Shown: piece after piece, positions 1 to 11,309 of the stretch
How the letters are laid out: each line of letters begins with the position of its first letter
How positions within the stretch are numbered: the first letter of the stretch is position 1
Origin: Pontederia crassipes
Taxonomy: Eukaryota > Streptophyta > Magnoliopsida > Commelinales > Pontederiaceae
Direction of reading: 5' to 3'
Length of the DNA stretch: 64,000 bases
Assembly (NCBI GenBank): GCA_030549335.1
Contig: CM060194.1
Location: 35,918,171-35,982,170 of the forward strand
The notes under the pieces: generated by a model
Database searches by the model: none
The model's input: the letters and a program-made list of their open reading frames with translations, nothing else
What the model was told of the DNA's origin: nothing
Position numbers and translations under genes: made by a program

Positions 1-84
1 GAAGCGATGATGAACCCTCTTGATTTTTTAGCTTTGTCTTGAACATTGCTTGATGACAAGCAAATATCTAAGCTTGGGGGTATT
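1..84 (+). mobile_element. 3' end of an LTR retrotransposon internal region with polypurine tract
   Basis: The window opens just before a G-rich tract (AAGCTTGGGGGTATT at 70-84). It is preceded by a GATGACAAGCAAATATCTAAG context like the one that precedes the 3' LTR in Tat/Athila-type Ty3/gypsy elements. The element body would lie to the left of the window. No coding sequence is visible in these 84 bases. The lineage assignment rests on this short motif and on the LTR that follows. Confidence 0.5.
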
Positions 85-1628
85 TGATGTATGCAAAATT
101 TAACATATATTTCGTATTGCATTTAATCTTATTTTGAATCATTTTCTAATAGCATGCATAATTTTATGAGCTTCTTATATTAATTTTACAAAATGAAAAT
201 CTACGCAAATTTAGGAATAAAAAAATTGGACTATGAAACCACCAGAGAAAACTATGCTCAAATCGGAGTTAAAACATAGTAGAAAGTGAAAACAGTGAAA
301 AAATTGGCTCTCACAGGCGAGCCGTGAAAGAGGCCGTGAAATCATTGTAACAACCCATAAAAATGCATTCTCAATAGCAGAAAATTGTCAAGAGGCATGA
401 CCGTGACCAATCTATCACGGACTATGAAATTCATATTTTTTTATGCAAACCATGTAAGGGCCGTGAAAAATTTATTTCTAGTCCAGTTCGAACACTGTTT
501 AGGCTGTGAAATGCTGTGACAAAGTCCATATTCGAGTTTTTGACGAATTTTTGAAAGAATTTCAAGCACACAAGAATTCCTACTAATACTATATGATCTT
601 TGAATTATTTAGAAAATATTATGGCTCAAAATTCATCGTTTGACAAGGCCAAAACTTCACAATCAATTATACTTCGAATTTACCTTATTTTACATAGAAA
701 ATATTTTCATTTCTTCTTCGATCACATGGAAAATTGAACCACAATAAATAGAGGCTATCTACAGCTAGAAGAGAGGATGTAGGGCCTGCAACATGTGCTT
801 TGAAAACAAAAATGTGGGAGCAACTTGAAGAACAACAGACTTTTTGTGCAGTGATTTTGGGCGAGGAACGTACAACGATTTTCGATTTCATTTCAGAGAG
901 TACTTCCAATTTTATTTATGTTGTGATGCATCAATTTATACTTTAAAGTTCTATCTTTTTAATCTTTGTAATATGGACAATTTAGTTTAGTTTTTGAGTT
1001 AGTATATTTCGGCAAAGACTTATTGTTAAGACAACTTGTGAATCTTTTTCTAGTTTTGATTATAGTTATTTTATTATTAACTGGGCAGCGTGATCAACTT
1101 AGCAATTCATAATTATTTGTAAGCAATTCATGTTGTAATCTAATAGAGTCGGACGGAATATTAGATTGTGTGGTTTGCCAAGTTGACTCGGGAGAGTGAT
1201 TTGGTAAGATAGGAATCACAACTCATAGTATTCTAATCTGACTAGGATTGAGAGTCGAGCCGAGTAGAGTATTCTCATCTTATTACAATTAAGAATAGTT
1301 GGTTTACCCAATTAGGGAAATCATATTTTAGATTTTCCTAATCCATCTAAAAGGTGAGCATGATTTTTTTATTAAATTAGTTACTAAAGAAGTTAAACAA
1401 GTTGATCCTAATAATTTTAACTCGTCCTAAAGACCCGAGACATTGGTAGTTTAGTTTAATTTAGCCTTTATTTTTTTGTAATTTTATTTTCTGTAACTCA
1501 TTTACTTGCAACCATATTGTCTCTTATTAGCCTATGAAATTAGTTTAGTTAAGTAAGTTAAGTCTTCGTGGATTCGACAATCTACTCATTACACTTGTTT
1601 ACTTAAGCGACTAGTGCACTTGCTAGCA
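85..1628 (+). repeat. putative 3' LTR, Ty3/gypsy (Tat/Athila-like)
   Basis: The segment starts TGATGTATGC directly after the G-rich tract and appears to end CTTGCTAGCA at 1619-1628. The last 70 bases (GTGGATTCGACAATCTACTC, then a GTGCACTTGC motif) match the usual 3' end of Tat/Athila-type LTRs. 'CCGTGAAA'-type repeats at 320-500 also fit LTRs of this group. The 5' LTR lies outside the window, so neither the ends nor the target duplication can be checked. No gene is supported here. Confidence 0.5.
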
Positions 1629-2594
1629 TAATGATTGTTAACAACTCTCGCATTATGTAGTAGACACAATCAGTTATAGAGTGGTTGTTGACATTGCAGG
1701 GATGGTAGACGCTAATGTTGATAGTAGGCTGGTGACTAGGAGCATTGGTGGTATTGTTGTGGTGGCATATCATTGCGGTGATCATCTTGTGTGTTGCACC
1801 TCTTGGGTTTCCTAATCCACCGATGGTTTCACATCATTGTTAATTATGTTCAACAGGGCATGTCGGGGCCTTCCCCTTGATGTATTGTTGACACTCTTGG
1901 TGATTTTGCTCCAAACATGTGGCTAATGTTGTGTTGAGGTTTTCATAATTCACGAAGATGGTCTTATTTTTAGACTAGGGTCCAATCCATCAACAAATCC
2001 ATTAACTCACTCCCTATTGTTCAGTGCTATGGTGTATGATCTGATGAATTTAGTATGGTAAGTTGCCATAGTTCACGGATCCTTGCTGCAATTACAAGAA
2101 CTCTTATAGCTTCTTGCTCTCTAGGTAGGCAAAAGAGAATATCGGGCCTAGAAGGATTCTTTGAATTTCATACAAGGAATGACCTCTTAGTCAATGAATT
2201 TGGTGTCTTGCATCATCTTTAATTAACCCATAGACGTTTTAATGAATAGTTGGGTCTCATAGAGCACTTTGTGATCCTCAGGGCATTGCAACAATTTGAA
2301 TGTGTGCTCGGTCGAGTCTATTCATCTCTCAGCCTTTAAAATTATCTCCACAATTGAAATTCGTCGAGTAAAATTTTAGGAATGTCTGTATTATTCATTT
2401 GCGGACATCAATGTTATTGTTCTTCTTGGCATGGTCGTTGCTGCGCTAGCTATGACTATCATCACTTTGGTTGTCCTTGCTCTCGTTGCAAAGGTGCTTG
2501 TTGGGCCTCTTGGGTCCTCCAACGTCATTGCTAGCATCATACTAGGGACCTTGGATATGTGGTCATATCCTATAGGTACACATGTGATAAGCAT
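1600..2594 (-). pseudogene. decayed Ty3/gypsy gag fragment
   Basis: On the minus strand, pieces of a retrotransposon Gag can be read across several frames. One (about 2160-2345) reads STEHTFKLLQCPEDHKVLY and then MMQDTKFID, which matches the conserved core of the plant gypsy gag domain (Retrotrans_gag). A second (about 1985-2070) reads YHTKFIRSYTIALNNRE and then VNGFVDGLDPSLK, matching the following part of that domain. Further fragments continue to about 1600, and 2391-2594 is an open stretch that may be the N-terminal part. Several in-frame stops and frame changes show it is dead. Its orientation is opposite to the flanking LTR retrotransposons, so it belongs to an older, separate insertion. 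Confidence 0.6.
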
Positions 2595-2728
2595 CTAGAT
2601 ATATTTATATATTTCAAACATTTAGCAACAATGGAAATATTTCAATATATTCTTCTCATTTGGACTATGGTTGAATGGTGCAACGACTTGCTAATTATTT
2701 AGTTCTGATTTGGCTCAAATCCCTTTAA

Positions 2729-3027
2729 TGTAACACCCCAAAAGCAACCTCATGTTGACCTTAACTAGTTAGCTAACCAAATATAGAAGAAAATGAAAGT
2801 CTTAGAAACTATAAATAGTTAATAATACAAAAATCTAACATAATAAAAGTCTATCTCAACATAAACGAGCTAGAATATAAGTTTGATATGTTTATTACAA
2901 CTCGCCAAAGTTTGGGAAGGACAAATATCAATAAGAATGGAAACATCATAGGATTATCCATGGACAATGTCATTACCATCACGAGTAATCACTACCGCAC
3001 ATGCCATCAATCTTATTGTAAGTTACA
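2729..3027 (-). repeat. possible LTR remnant of the minus-strand gypsy element
   Basis: Read on the minus strand this segment ends GGGGTGTTACA at 2729, a common LTR 3' terminus, just upstream (in that orientation) of the gag fragment. The intact 16.5-kb retrotransposon at 3028 interrupts it. The same sequence resumes after that element's target duplication at 19541. No clear primer binding site follows, so the call is tentative. Confidence 0.3.
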
Positions 3028-3280
3028 TGTAAGAGCTTGAATTTTGTTAGCATTAATGCTAATAATTAATATTATGTGATATCAAAGAATTTGTTAGTAT
3101 AAAACTCCACTACTATTAATCACAAATATAACATTATTTAATGGTCCAATCATTTGATTAAATTATGATAAAACTAACTAGTTATAATGAGATAATCCTA
3201 ACTAGTGATTTGTAAATGTTGATTAATATTAATCATAGCTATAGTATAATAAAGAAATGTATCCAATGTGTATATATAAG

Positions 3281-3331
3281 TACACACACATACACACACA
3301 TACACACACATATATATATATATATATATAA
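3281..3331. repeat. CA/TA microsatellite in LTR
   Basis: Interrupted CA repeats followed by an uninterrupted TA run. The equivalent site in the 3' LTR (16341-16406) has a longer TA run, so the tract has varied since insertion. Confidence 0.9.
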
Positions 3332-4199
3332 GAGTATAAAGGAATATGCAAATAATATAAGATATTAAGATGGACTCGCCATTTTAAATTAATTAGTGTG
3401 CTGCCACATCATCATGAGTTGGCACTCATGCAATAAAAAAATAACTACTATACATGGATATATATCATGTAATATTAAGAAGATATATCCTATCATATTA
3501 CATATATAAGTCATTAATATTATCTGTAGAAACCAACTTTGGTCGGAAGAAGATATTATTTCCTTCTTTGTGTCGGCCAAGAAAGGAAATGAAAACAAAA
3601 GAAAGAAGGCTCATCTTGGCTCGCCGAAGGATGAGAGGTGTTATTCATTTCTGTAAAAGAAGGAGAGGAGGAAGAAGAAAAGAATAATAGGAAAGAAGAA
3701 TGGAAAAGAGAAGTAGGAACAAAAAAAGAAAGAAAAATTCTTTTCTTTGAGGCTGGCCGAACCATAGGAAGAAGCAAAACAAGGGAGAAGCAAGGGAAGC
3801 TAATAAGATATGTAGGGTGGATTCTTTTTAATCTTGTGATGATTGAATTCATTATAGTAATTCAATTAAATGATTTATCCGATGGAATCAAATAAGGTTT
3901 TATCAACTTGTGCTTGATGTTTTCTCACACAGCCAAAAATTGAAATTAATAGATAAATATAAAAGTGATTGAAAAATTACTAAATCTGTATGACATGATA
4001 TTCCGAAAGTCTAGTTTCCATAGGATCTAGAACCATCACGAAATCATATCTATGTAGTATGTTATCTGGAAAATAGTGATTGGCTGTCATGTTGTTTTTG
4101 GAAAAATATAGTTAACTTGTAAATTATACCTTATCAATAAAGATTATATTAAATAATGAAATTACATGTATAATTTATACTATATTAAAAAGAGAGTAC

Positions 4200-7190
4200 T
4201 TTGCATGAGAATGTGACATTTTGCATAACCATGTATTGACAAGTGTTCAAATAATGATAAATGATTAGTTTAAATAATAATTAGTTCTCATTGTGATAAA
4301 GTTACCATATGAATGTGCGATAGTATCATGTCACGTCCTCTAACTTCTATATCTATATATTATTAGCATAATGATGTTTTGATAATTGTTCGTAAAATAT
4401 TAATAATTCTTCAGTTAAAAGTTTATAATATACTAATCATATGCTTTTTATTAATACAATTATAATAATCATATATCTTTATTATTTATAACATTCTATT
4501 TTCGTGAGACTATTTATACAGTTATATAATTTTCATAATCTATAATCATATAATAATTATTAAAATAAAAAAATACTTTAAAAGAAGAATACTAAAATAA
4601 TGTGATAATCAATCTTATACTTTTAATATTAATAAATAAAATTTATGTTTTGAGTATGCAAAAATATAATACATAATTTCTAATAAAAATAAAAATAAAA
4701 TATTTATTTTAACTTTAGCAATTGTTTGTACATTGCATGGGCAGTACTTCATTAGTTTTAATGAAGTTGATGTGACCCTAAGGTAAACATACGTTTTTTA
4801 CTATAATAACCAAAAGTAGTGGCACTTTGTTATGATGGAACGTGTCTTCTAGAATTGTTAACTAATTAAAATATTATATAATCAATTAACTTTTGAGTTC
4901 ATGATTAGTTAGTAAGTTAAACGATTGATTAGTAACCGCTATATGTATTATAGCATTTATAACTAACTAAAATATTATATGAGTCCAATTATAAATTATT
5001 TTACTTCACGGTTAGTTAGTATACAATTCCATAATGAATTATTATTTTAAATCATGTTAATGTAGTTAACTCATAACCATTTTGAATTAATATATAATAG
5101 AACTAAGTGAAAGAAAAAATTAGTTGACTAACCAATTAAAATATTTTCATATGAATGGTTAATAGAACTACCAAAATTCATACGGTTATCTAGCGACTGT
5201 TTCTCAACATTCTTATAAATACTCTTTTGGAAAGAGATTTCATCCTCTCATTCAAATCTTATCGTATGTAAGTTTCTTTCTTTCTTCTTCTTATTATATA
5301 TATATGCACTTACCTATTATATGTACATATATGGTTAGTTTGTGTTCACTGAATGAAGCATTAATTTACATTCTTTTTTTACACTTCCCAAAGTTAGAAG
5401 TTCATTAAAATTTTAAATACATTTCAAAGTTTTATTCTCCTACTACTAACTTCCAAGTATTATAATTAGAATTTTTTTCTCTCATTATAGAGAATTTCAT
5501 ATTTCACATATAAAATACACTACCACATATTTCATTAGATTTTGATAATGCTAAGATTTATTTTCCTTTTAACAAATTTATATGACAAATGTTTCAAATG
5601 TTTTGAGTGTTTAGTTTTATTTGATAAATTTTCCATTATTATTATTATTTGTGCAGTTTATTATGACTTTGAAGATGAATTTATTGATGATGTCAATGAA
5701 TTTAAGGTGCATTGAAATTTTAAATTTTGTATAGTGTGATTCCAAACAATCTTGAATATATGAATATCTTAATAACAATGCCTTATTTGGAATGATCCTA
5801 AAAATAATTTTTTTTATTTTATACTTCGTAGTCTTATTTAAAATATTTCTATTTGTATGCATAATTATTATATTTCTCTCTTTGTTCATGGGAATACATT
5901 AGTTTTTTGTTTTAAAGTTTTCTTATATTTTTTATATATTCACTAACAATTGGTAAAAATTACATCACCGGCCAATAAACAGAGAACAATGCATTTATTT
6001 TAACATTAATTAAAATATAAATATTTTTTGAATAATAAATTAAGTTTAGTGGATAGGTCAGTTATAACGTTTCAACATTCATAAACAAAAAATCTAAAAA
6101 CCTATAGCACATAAATATAGAATTATTATCATTCTTCTTTTTTTTTATAAATCAAAACATTATTTTAGATAATAGTAATCACAATAATATAATTATATAT
6201 TGCTTCATTAAAATGTTATCATATGTATAAAATTTGTTAAATTCATAAATTTAATATTTAATTGAAATTTATCATGTTTTTAAATAATTAAGATAAAAAT
6301 TAGTTAATATTATATATCTAATTAAACCATTAATATATCATAGTTTTTAGTGAATAATTAAAATCTAAAATATTTTATTCAATTATTTATATATAGGATA
6401 ATAAGATAGAAGCATATTTATTAAAAGAATCAATAATTTATGTCGTGTGTATTATATTTTGAAAGAAAAAGGAAAAACTAAAATGACATACTATATTGGT
6501 TATCATTTAAGAGCAGTTTAAAGAATAGATCAATGTTGATTTTTTTGGTGGTTTATTCACATCTTGCATTTTACATTGTTGAAGGAATTCAGAAATCCTT
6601 TAATGTTACTCCCACAATAAGTTCATTTGATGTTATTAGTTTCTTTGTTTCATTTCTTGAATATTAAAATTCACTCATAAAGATCCTTTTATCTTATATA
6701 TCATGCAAACATCAAGGTTTTTTAAGCCATTACTTTGTATTTTTTGTAATATTTAATGCTTCAGCTCTATATGCATGCTTTTTATATTTTTCATTCAAGA
6801 ACTACAATTTAAAATAATAAATATATTTTTTAGTTTATAAAAATAACCACAAAACTACGAAATATTTGACATATAATTTTTTAAAAGTAAAAAATAATTT
6901 AGAAATATAGATTAAATGAATACTACTTTTGATTTTTAATAACAATAAAGAAGATAAACTATATTCTTGATTACTATATTTCAATTTAACTAAGACAAAA
7001 GAATCAAAGAGTAGAAAAAATTCTACATTAGTTTAGAAACAATATAATTGTATATATTCTTCTTACTAAAATAAATGATCTAAACAAGTTTTTTTTATAA
7101 GAAAACTAACTATAAATGATACATTCGACGATGATGATGGAAACATCAATTAAGCATATCTATAAATGATGTCACTATGCATATCTAATA
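4200..7190. other. AT-rich interior of the Helitron-like insertion, no gene found
   Basis: About 3 kb of very AT-rich DNA without a convincing coding stretch on either strand. The only structured spot is at about 5210-5270, where a TATA-like TTATAAATA is followed by a short C/T-rich leader and a possible splice donor (GTATGTAAG). This looks like an orphan promoter and first exon, but no downstream exon could be recognised. Confidence 0.5.
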
Positions 7191-7965
7191 CAATGTTGTA
7201 AGATCCGATCCAGGCATCGACCCGGATTGCTTAATGGGTCAAGTCGGACCGGATCGAACCGAATGGTCGGACTAGATAATATAAATTAATAAAATAATAA
7301 AATAAATTAAGGTAATCATTGTAATATTATTAATATGTAATATCTTATTTAGCAAAAATACAAAACATAATATAATAAAATATTTAGATCAAATAATATA
7401 ATAAAGTAAGCATTAATTGAATCATCAATCGAACATTTTCTAAAAAAATTCGTGAGGTAATTATAAAAAATAAAAATATTGATGAAATATTATATATATA
7501 ATAAAGAATAATGTTAAACATAAATCTCAAATAAAGATGTATATAAATAATATTTTTTTAAAAGTTTTAATATTTTTTATATATTTTATTTTTTTTATGT
7601 ATTTTATAATTTTGACCCAACCGGATCGGTCAAACCCGCCGGGTCGAGCGGTTGAACCCGGGTTTTTACCGGGTTTGACCGGGTCAAAGCGGGTCAATCG
7701 CTTGACCGGGTTTTGATTGACCCACGTGTCACGCCCTTACGCTTCGGATACGAAACACCAGACGTGCGGCACGACGAACCCTGCTCGATCACCGATCAGC
7801 CCTCGTTTGGACGTGCCTTGGACCCCGGCCGTACACGCCCCGGATGCACAACGAAACACCCGCCCAGGAAGAAGAGAGGGAGGCTAAGAGTTTAGAGGAA
7901 AACTAGAGAATATTATTGAGCAATCTCAGATTGTCCAGGATGGTCTTACAAGTCTTGATTACATG

Positions 7966-7984
7966 TCCTTTTATAGTGCCCAAG
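7966..7984 (-). promoter_or_regulatory. TATA box of the solo LTR (minus strand)
   Basis: On the minus strand GGCACTATAAAAGGA precedes an AT-poor leader that runs toward about 7860, the usual layout of a plant LTR promoter. This is a sequence match only; activity is unknown. Confidence 0.4.
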
Positions 7985-8207
7985 AGAAACAACTCCTAAA
8001 CTAAGTTAAGGACCTAATCCTATTAGGCATGCAAGCCCTTCTCTAAAAAAACCTCCTTGGAGTAGGAGTAGAAATCCAGCAACCTTGGAGTCCTAGAAGA
8101 ATTCGGCCAGCACTCCTTCAAAGTCCATCTTGAAGGCAAACTGGTCAAGCCGCCCTCCTGGCGCCTTGCCATGTCCGGGGCGCGCCCCGGGTGCGCCCGC
8201 CGGGACA

Positions 8208-8234
8208 AGTCCTAGTCCTACTAGGACTAGGACT
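8208..8234. repeat. 27-nt near-perfect palindrome
   Basis: The 13-base arms AGTCCTAGTCCTA and TAGGACTAGGACT are separated by one base. Related palindromic clusters of CCTACTAGGAG type recur at 8357-8387 and about 8494-8524 within the same solo LTR. Confidence 0.8.
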
Positions 8235-8996
8235 GTTTTCCTGTGGCCTCTCCCCATCTTCAGTCCTCCTATGATTAGGACTTCAACTCCAAGTGACCCT
8301 CGATCCAGAAGGAAGCTCCGTCCGCGCCCAAGTCCTACGCGACCTAGGAGAGGTCCGAATTCCTATTCCTACTAGGAGTAGGAATTCTTCCGATCCTGTA
8401 CTTCTCCATGCGCTCGTCCTCCTACTCACGATAGGAGTCCAAGTCTTCACCTCCAGAAACTCCTCTCTCCTCGTTGGACCTTCGGAGTGTTGGACGACTC
8501 CTATTCCTACTAGGAGTAGGAATCGCCCCGACCACGCCCGCCTCCTCGCGCGCATGGCCACGCCCGCTCGGGGCGCGCCCTTCAGTGGGCAGGAGTGACA
8601 CACGGGCCGTTTTAATGTCCGGACACCGGTCCGATCGGTCCGACCGACCAGGTCGGGCCGGGTCTTACAACAGTGATATAATATTAATTAAGCATCATCA
8701 TTATCTTTATATCTTACTTATCTAAGTTATTCAACTTTGTTTATTACAAGAATAATACACGACATTCAATCCTGGGAAGAAAAATTATATGTATGGATAT
8801 TGAATTATATCATTATATTGGTGTTAACTAAAAGAATGACATAAAATCTAATTATTAAAATAACTTAAAACAAGGTGATATCTTTGTTAACAAAAAAATA
8901 TGATTTGTTAGGATAAGATTTGGGACATCATTTGCATATATTTTAATATAAAGTTATTCACTTCTTTAGGTGAAAATATAACTCCGCCTATATTTT

Positions 8997-9170
8997 ATAG
9001 CCGGTCCCAAGCCCGGATAAAGGAGGAGGGTTGTGTTAGGCCCCGACAGCCAGCATAAAATCATGTCGAATCTTATGAACATGGATCAACGAATGAATGG
9101 CGTCGTATGATCCATGTAGCCGACCCCACCTAGTGGGATAAGGCTTTGTTGTTGTTGTTGTTGTTGTTGC
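8997..9170 (+). mobile_element. 5'-truncated RTE-type LINE, 3' end with (TTG)n tail
   Basis: The stretch GGTCCCAAGCCCGGATAAAG near the start, then GACCCCACCTAGTGGGATAA, then GGCTTTG and about seven TTG repeats (9147-9168) is the well-known 3' end of plant RTE-clade non-LTR retrotransposons. Only about 170 bp remain, typical of 5' truncation. The target duplication was not resolved. Confidence 0.75.
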
Positions 9171-10330
9171 AGTCATCATTATCCTAAGTAGATTATGGTT
9201 AACAATCAAATATTTGGAATATTGTCATTGCTTTATCTTTTTTCTGTTTATTATAATTAATATTTTTTCATCTTTGAGCAGTATCATATTTGTTTCTAGC
9301 ATTTCTTATATTATTCTATTTCTTCTCAAAATATTATTAATGTACAAGTGCGAAAAATTTTGTATTATATTATTTTGTTCTTTATTGTTAAATTTATGTC
9401 ATCTTATAAGTCTTTTAGCCATTTTATGATTATAAAAAAAATGACATTAAGCTTCTATCTAAAATTATCCGTGTATAACACATCTTTCATGCAAACCCTT
9501 ATAACATAAGAGTAATATATATGTACGTGGCAAGCTCTTTCATGTGACATGATTGATTTTTTTTAATAATTAAATGATATAATATCAAAATATAAGGCAT
9601 TTTTATTTTATAAATTGATAACTAATGTTTTATGTTAATGATACCATGATATATAGATAAAATTATATATTAAAAATAAGTGTGCAGATGTGTTTATTGA
9701 TTACTTTTTTAACTAAAAATAAGAATAAAACATTTTTATGTTAGTAATGAAGAAATTAAGAATTAAGATGATGGTTGAAATATAATATGAATAATGGTTG
9801 AAGTTTATCTCCACATCAAGATCCAAAGGTTTTATTGGATAATTATTTTTTATACATGCCAAATTGCATATAATTTTAATTAAAAAACATAATCGTATGC
9901 ATGACTTCAAATTCAAGCAATATGAGCCAATTTTTCAAGATATAATTTGTGTATTAAATGAAAACAAATATATAAAGATTTTGATAATGATAATTCAACA
10001 ATTGCATGAATCTATTATCAAGTATTCATGATGTCTTTAAAAATTATCATATTTTTAGACAATTAAAGTAGTGATCGAAACAAATATGATATATGCTTAT
10101 ATGTGCATGAAATTCATATACATATCAAATAGACTAATAGATTAATATCTCAAATTTAAATGAAAATATTTTTTTAATAAGAGAGTAAAATAAATGAAAT
10201 ACAAAGTTGATTAGGTACACTCATAAAGTATTTATCTATTTCATAATTATTATATGCTTTAAATAATTTTAAAATATATCAAATTAATATTTACTTATTT
10301 TTTAAACATATGATTCATCTAATTTTACAT
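9171..10330. other. AT-rich Helitron interior, nothing recognised
   Basis: Short open stretches on both strands (for example 9214-9429 and 9713-9916) have the low-complexity composition expected by chance in AT-rich DNA. No gene, RNA or repeat array was identified. Confidence 0.5.
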
Positions 10331-10333
10331 CAT

Positions 10334-10361
10334 CCACGCATCGCGTGGGCCATCACACTAG
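10334..10361 (+). other. Helitron 3' terminal hairpin and CTAG end
   Basis: Six-base GC-rich arms CCACGC and GCGTGG with an ATC loop, then GCCATCACACTAG. A hairpin 5-12 bases before a CTRR terminus is the diagnostic Helitron 3' end. Confidence 0.8.
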
Positions 10362-11309
10362 TTACTTTGAAAGGCTATTGTTCATGGCCTTTGTAATTGG
10401 ATTGATTGTGTACTTATACAGAAAGTTATGTATGCAACTCCAAGGGTCACTCACGCTGATCCAAAAAGTAGATAGGCTGAAATGATAATTGGGTCATAAA
10501 TTTCACACTTAGAGTTTAATATTGTAATTTAAAGGATAGAAATATACATATGTAATCTTTTTGTAACAATTGGAATTTTGCAAAAATAATATGTGTAATA
10601 GGAATTATAAATTTTATAAGACACAACCCACAGTTTGTCAATTTTAGAATCACAACAAAACATCTTCAGATCTAGAAATTTCTGTAGTTCAATATATAAC
10701 GAGGAAAATTATAAGGCCGGTACTATTTCTATAGTTTCAGTAGAAATTTCATTCCATTTGATATGATGTGAATTCTAAAAGTTATGAATTTTATACTAGG
10801 CACTGGCCAGTTTGTCAGGGTTCTGAAGTCAAGCAGAATATAGTTTAATCATATAATATTCTAAGTTATTTAATAATGAGTTAAATTATGAGTTTTATGA
10901 TGATCAACTATGTCTTCTATCACTAAAAAATGATTTCACATCTATAGTAGTTATACACTAATTATTATATATTTTGTATTGTATAGTGTGCAATCTGTTA
11001 TATGTAAATAGAAACAAAGTGTTTGTGCTTATATGACCATGTGATATGTGAATTTAGAAATGATTAATAGTTTTTTTTATTATATGATATGAAACTATAT
11101 GTTATATGAATAAGTGCAATTATTTATTACAAGAGCTTACATGACGGGACATGACATGATATGATATGTCATGACATGAAAAGATATGATAGAAAAAGGA
11201 TATGACATGATATGCTACAAAATGACACGATATGATACGACATGATATGATATGCTTGGGTTATGTGCATGCATTACATCTCATTATCATGCACGTGCAT
11301 TATCCCTGT

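Larger units (their letters stand above)
7727..8600 (-). repeat. solo LTR nested inside the hAT element
   Basis: The segment begins TGTCACGCCC and ends AGGAGTGACA, a TG...CA structure with TGTCAC/GTGACA inverted ends. It is flanked by CACG on both sides (7723-7726 and 8601-8604), which fits four bases of a 4-5 bp target duplication. It is much more GC-rich than the sequence around it. A minus-strand TATA box (CACTATAAAAGGA, about 7970-7982) gives the probable orientation. No internal region or second LTR is present, so it is a solo LTR. Short open frames inside it do not resemble proteins. Confidence 0.65.
7191..8675. mobile_element. non-autonomous hAT element (split by a solo LTR)
   Basis: Terminal inverted repeats CAATGTTGTAAGATCCG (7191) and, read inward from the right end, CACTGTTGTAAGACCCG (8675) match at nearly all of 17 positions. 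They are flanked by 8-bp target duplications ATCTAATA (7183-7190) and ATATAATA (8676-8683) with one mismatch. An 8-bp duplication and TIRs starting CA are hallmarks of the hAT superfamily. No transposase is present. Without the solo LTR the element is about 0.6 kb. The element at 37000-38580 has related termini. Confidence 0.78.
4167..10361 (+). mobile_element. Helitron-like insertion (non-autonomous, nested content)
   Basis: Aligning the 5' LTR with its two other copies shows that similarity stops after AAATTACAT (4166) and resumes at TACTT (10363). The segment between is therefore an insertion. Its right end has the classic Helitron 3' signature: a hairpin with arms CCACGC/GCGTGG (10334-10348) followed after 9 bases by CTAG (10358-10361) and then T. 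The left end is less clear. TATACTATATTAAAAAGAGAG-like sequence at 4175-4195 resembles plant Helitron 5' ends, but the expected TC is not intact. A second, weaker Helitron-like 3' end (TTGCATGGGC then ATTAGT, about 4730-4757) may mean two adjacent Helitrons. The interior is AT-rich with no gene, apart from a hAT element and a LINE end. Confidence 0.65.

Noticed and set aside
3454-3895. Lys/Arg-rich or Ser/Phe-rich frames (also 16575-16957)
   Set aside because: Purine-rich low-complexity tract within the LTR; the paired copy has frame-breaking indels.
8023-8725. Several frames of 60-106 codons
   Set aside because: They sit in the GC-rich nested solo LTR and its flank; composition explains them.
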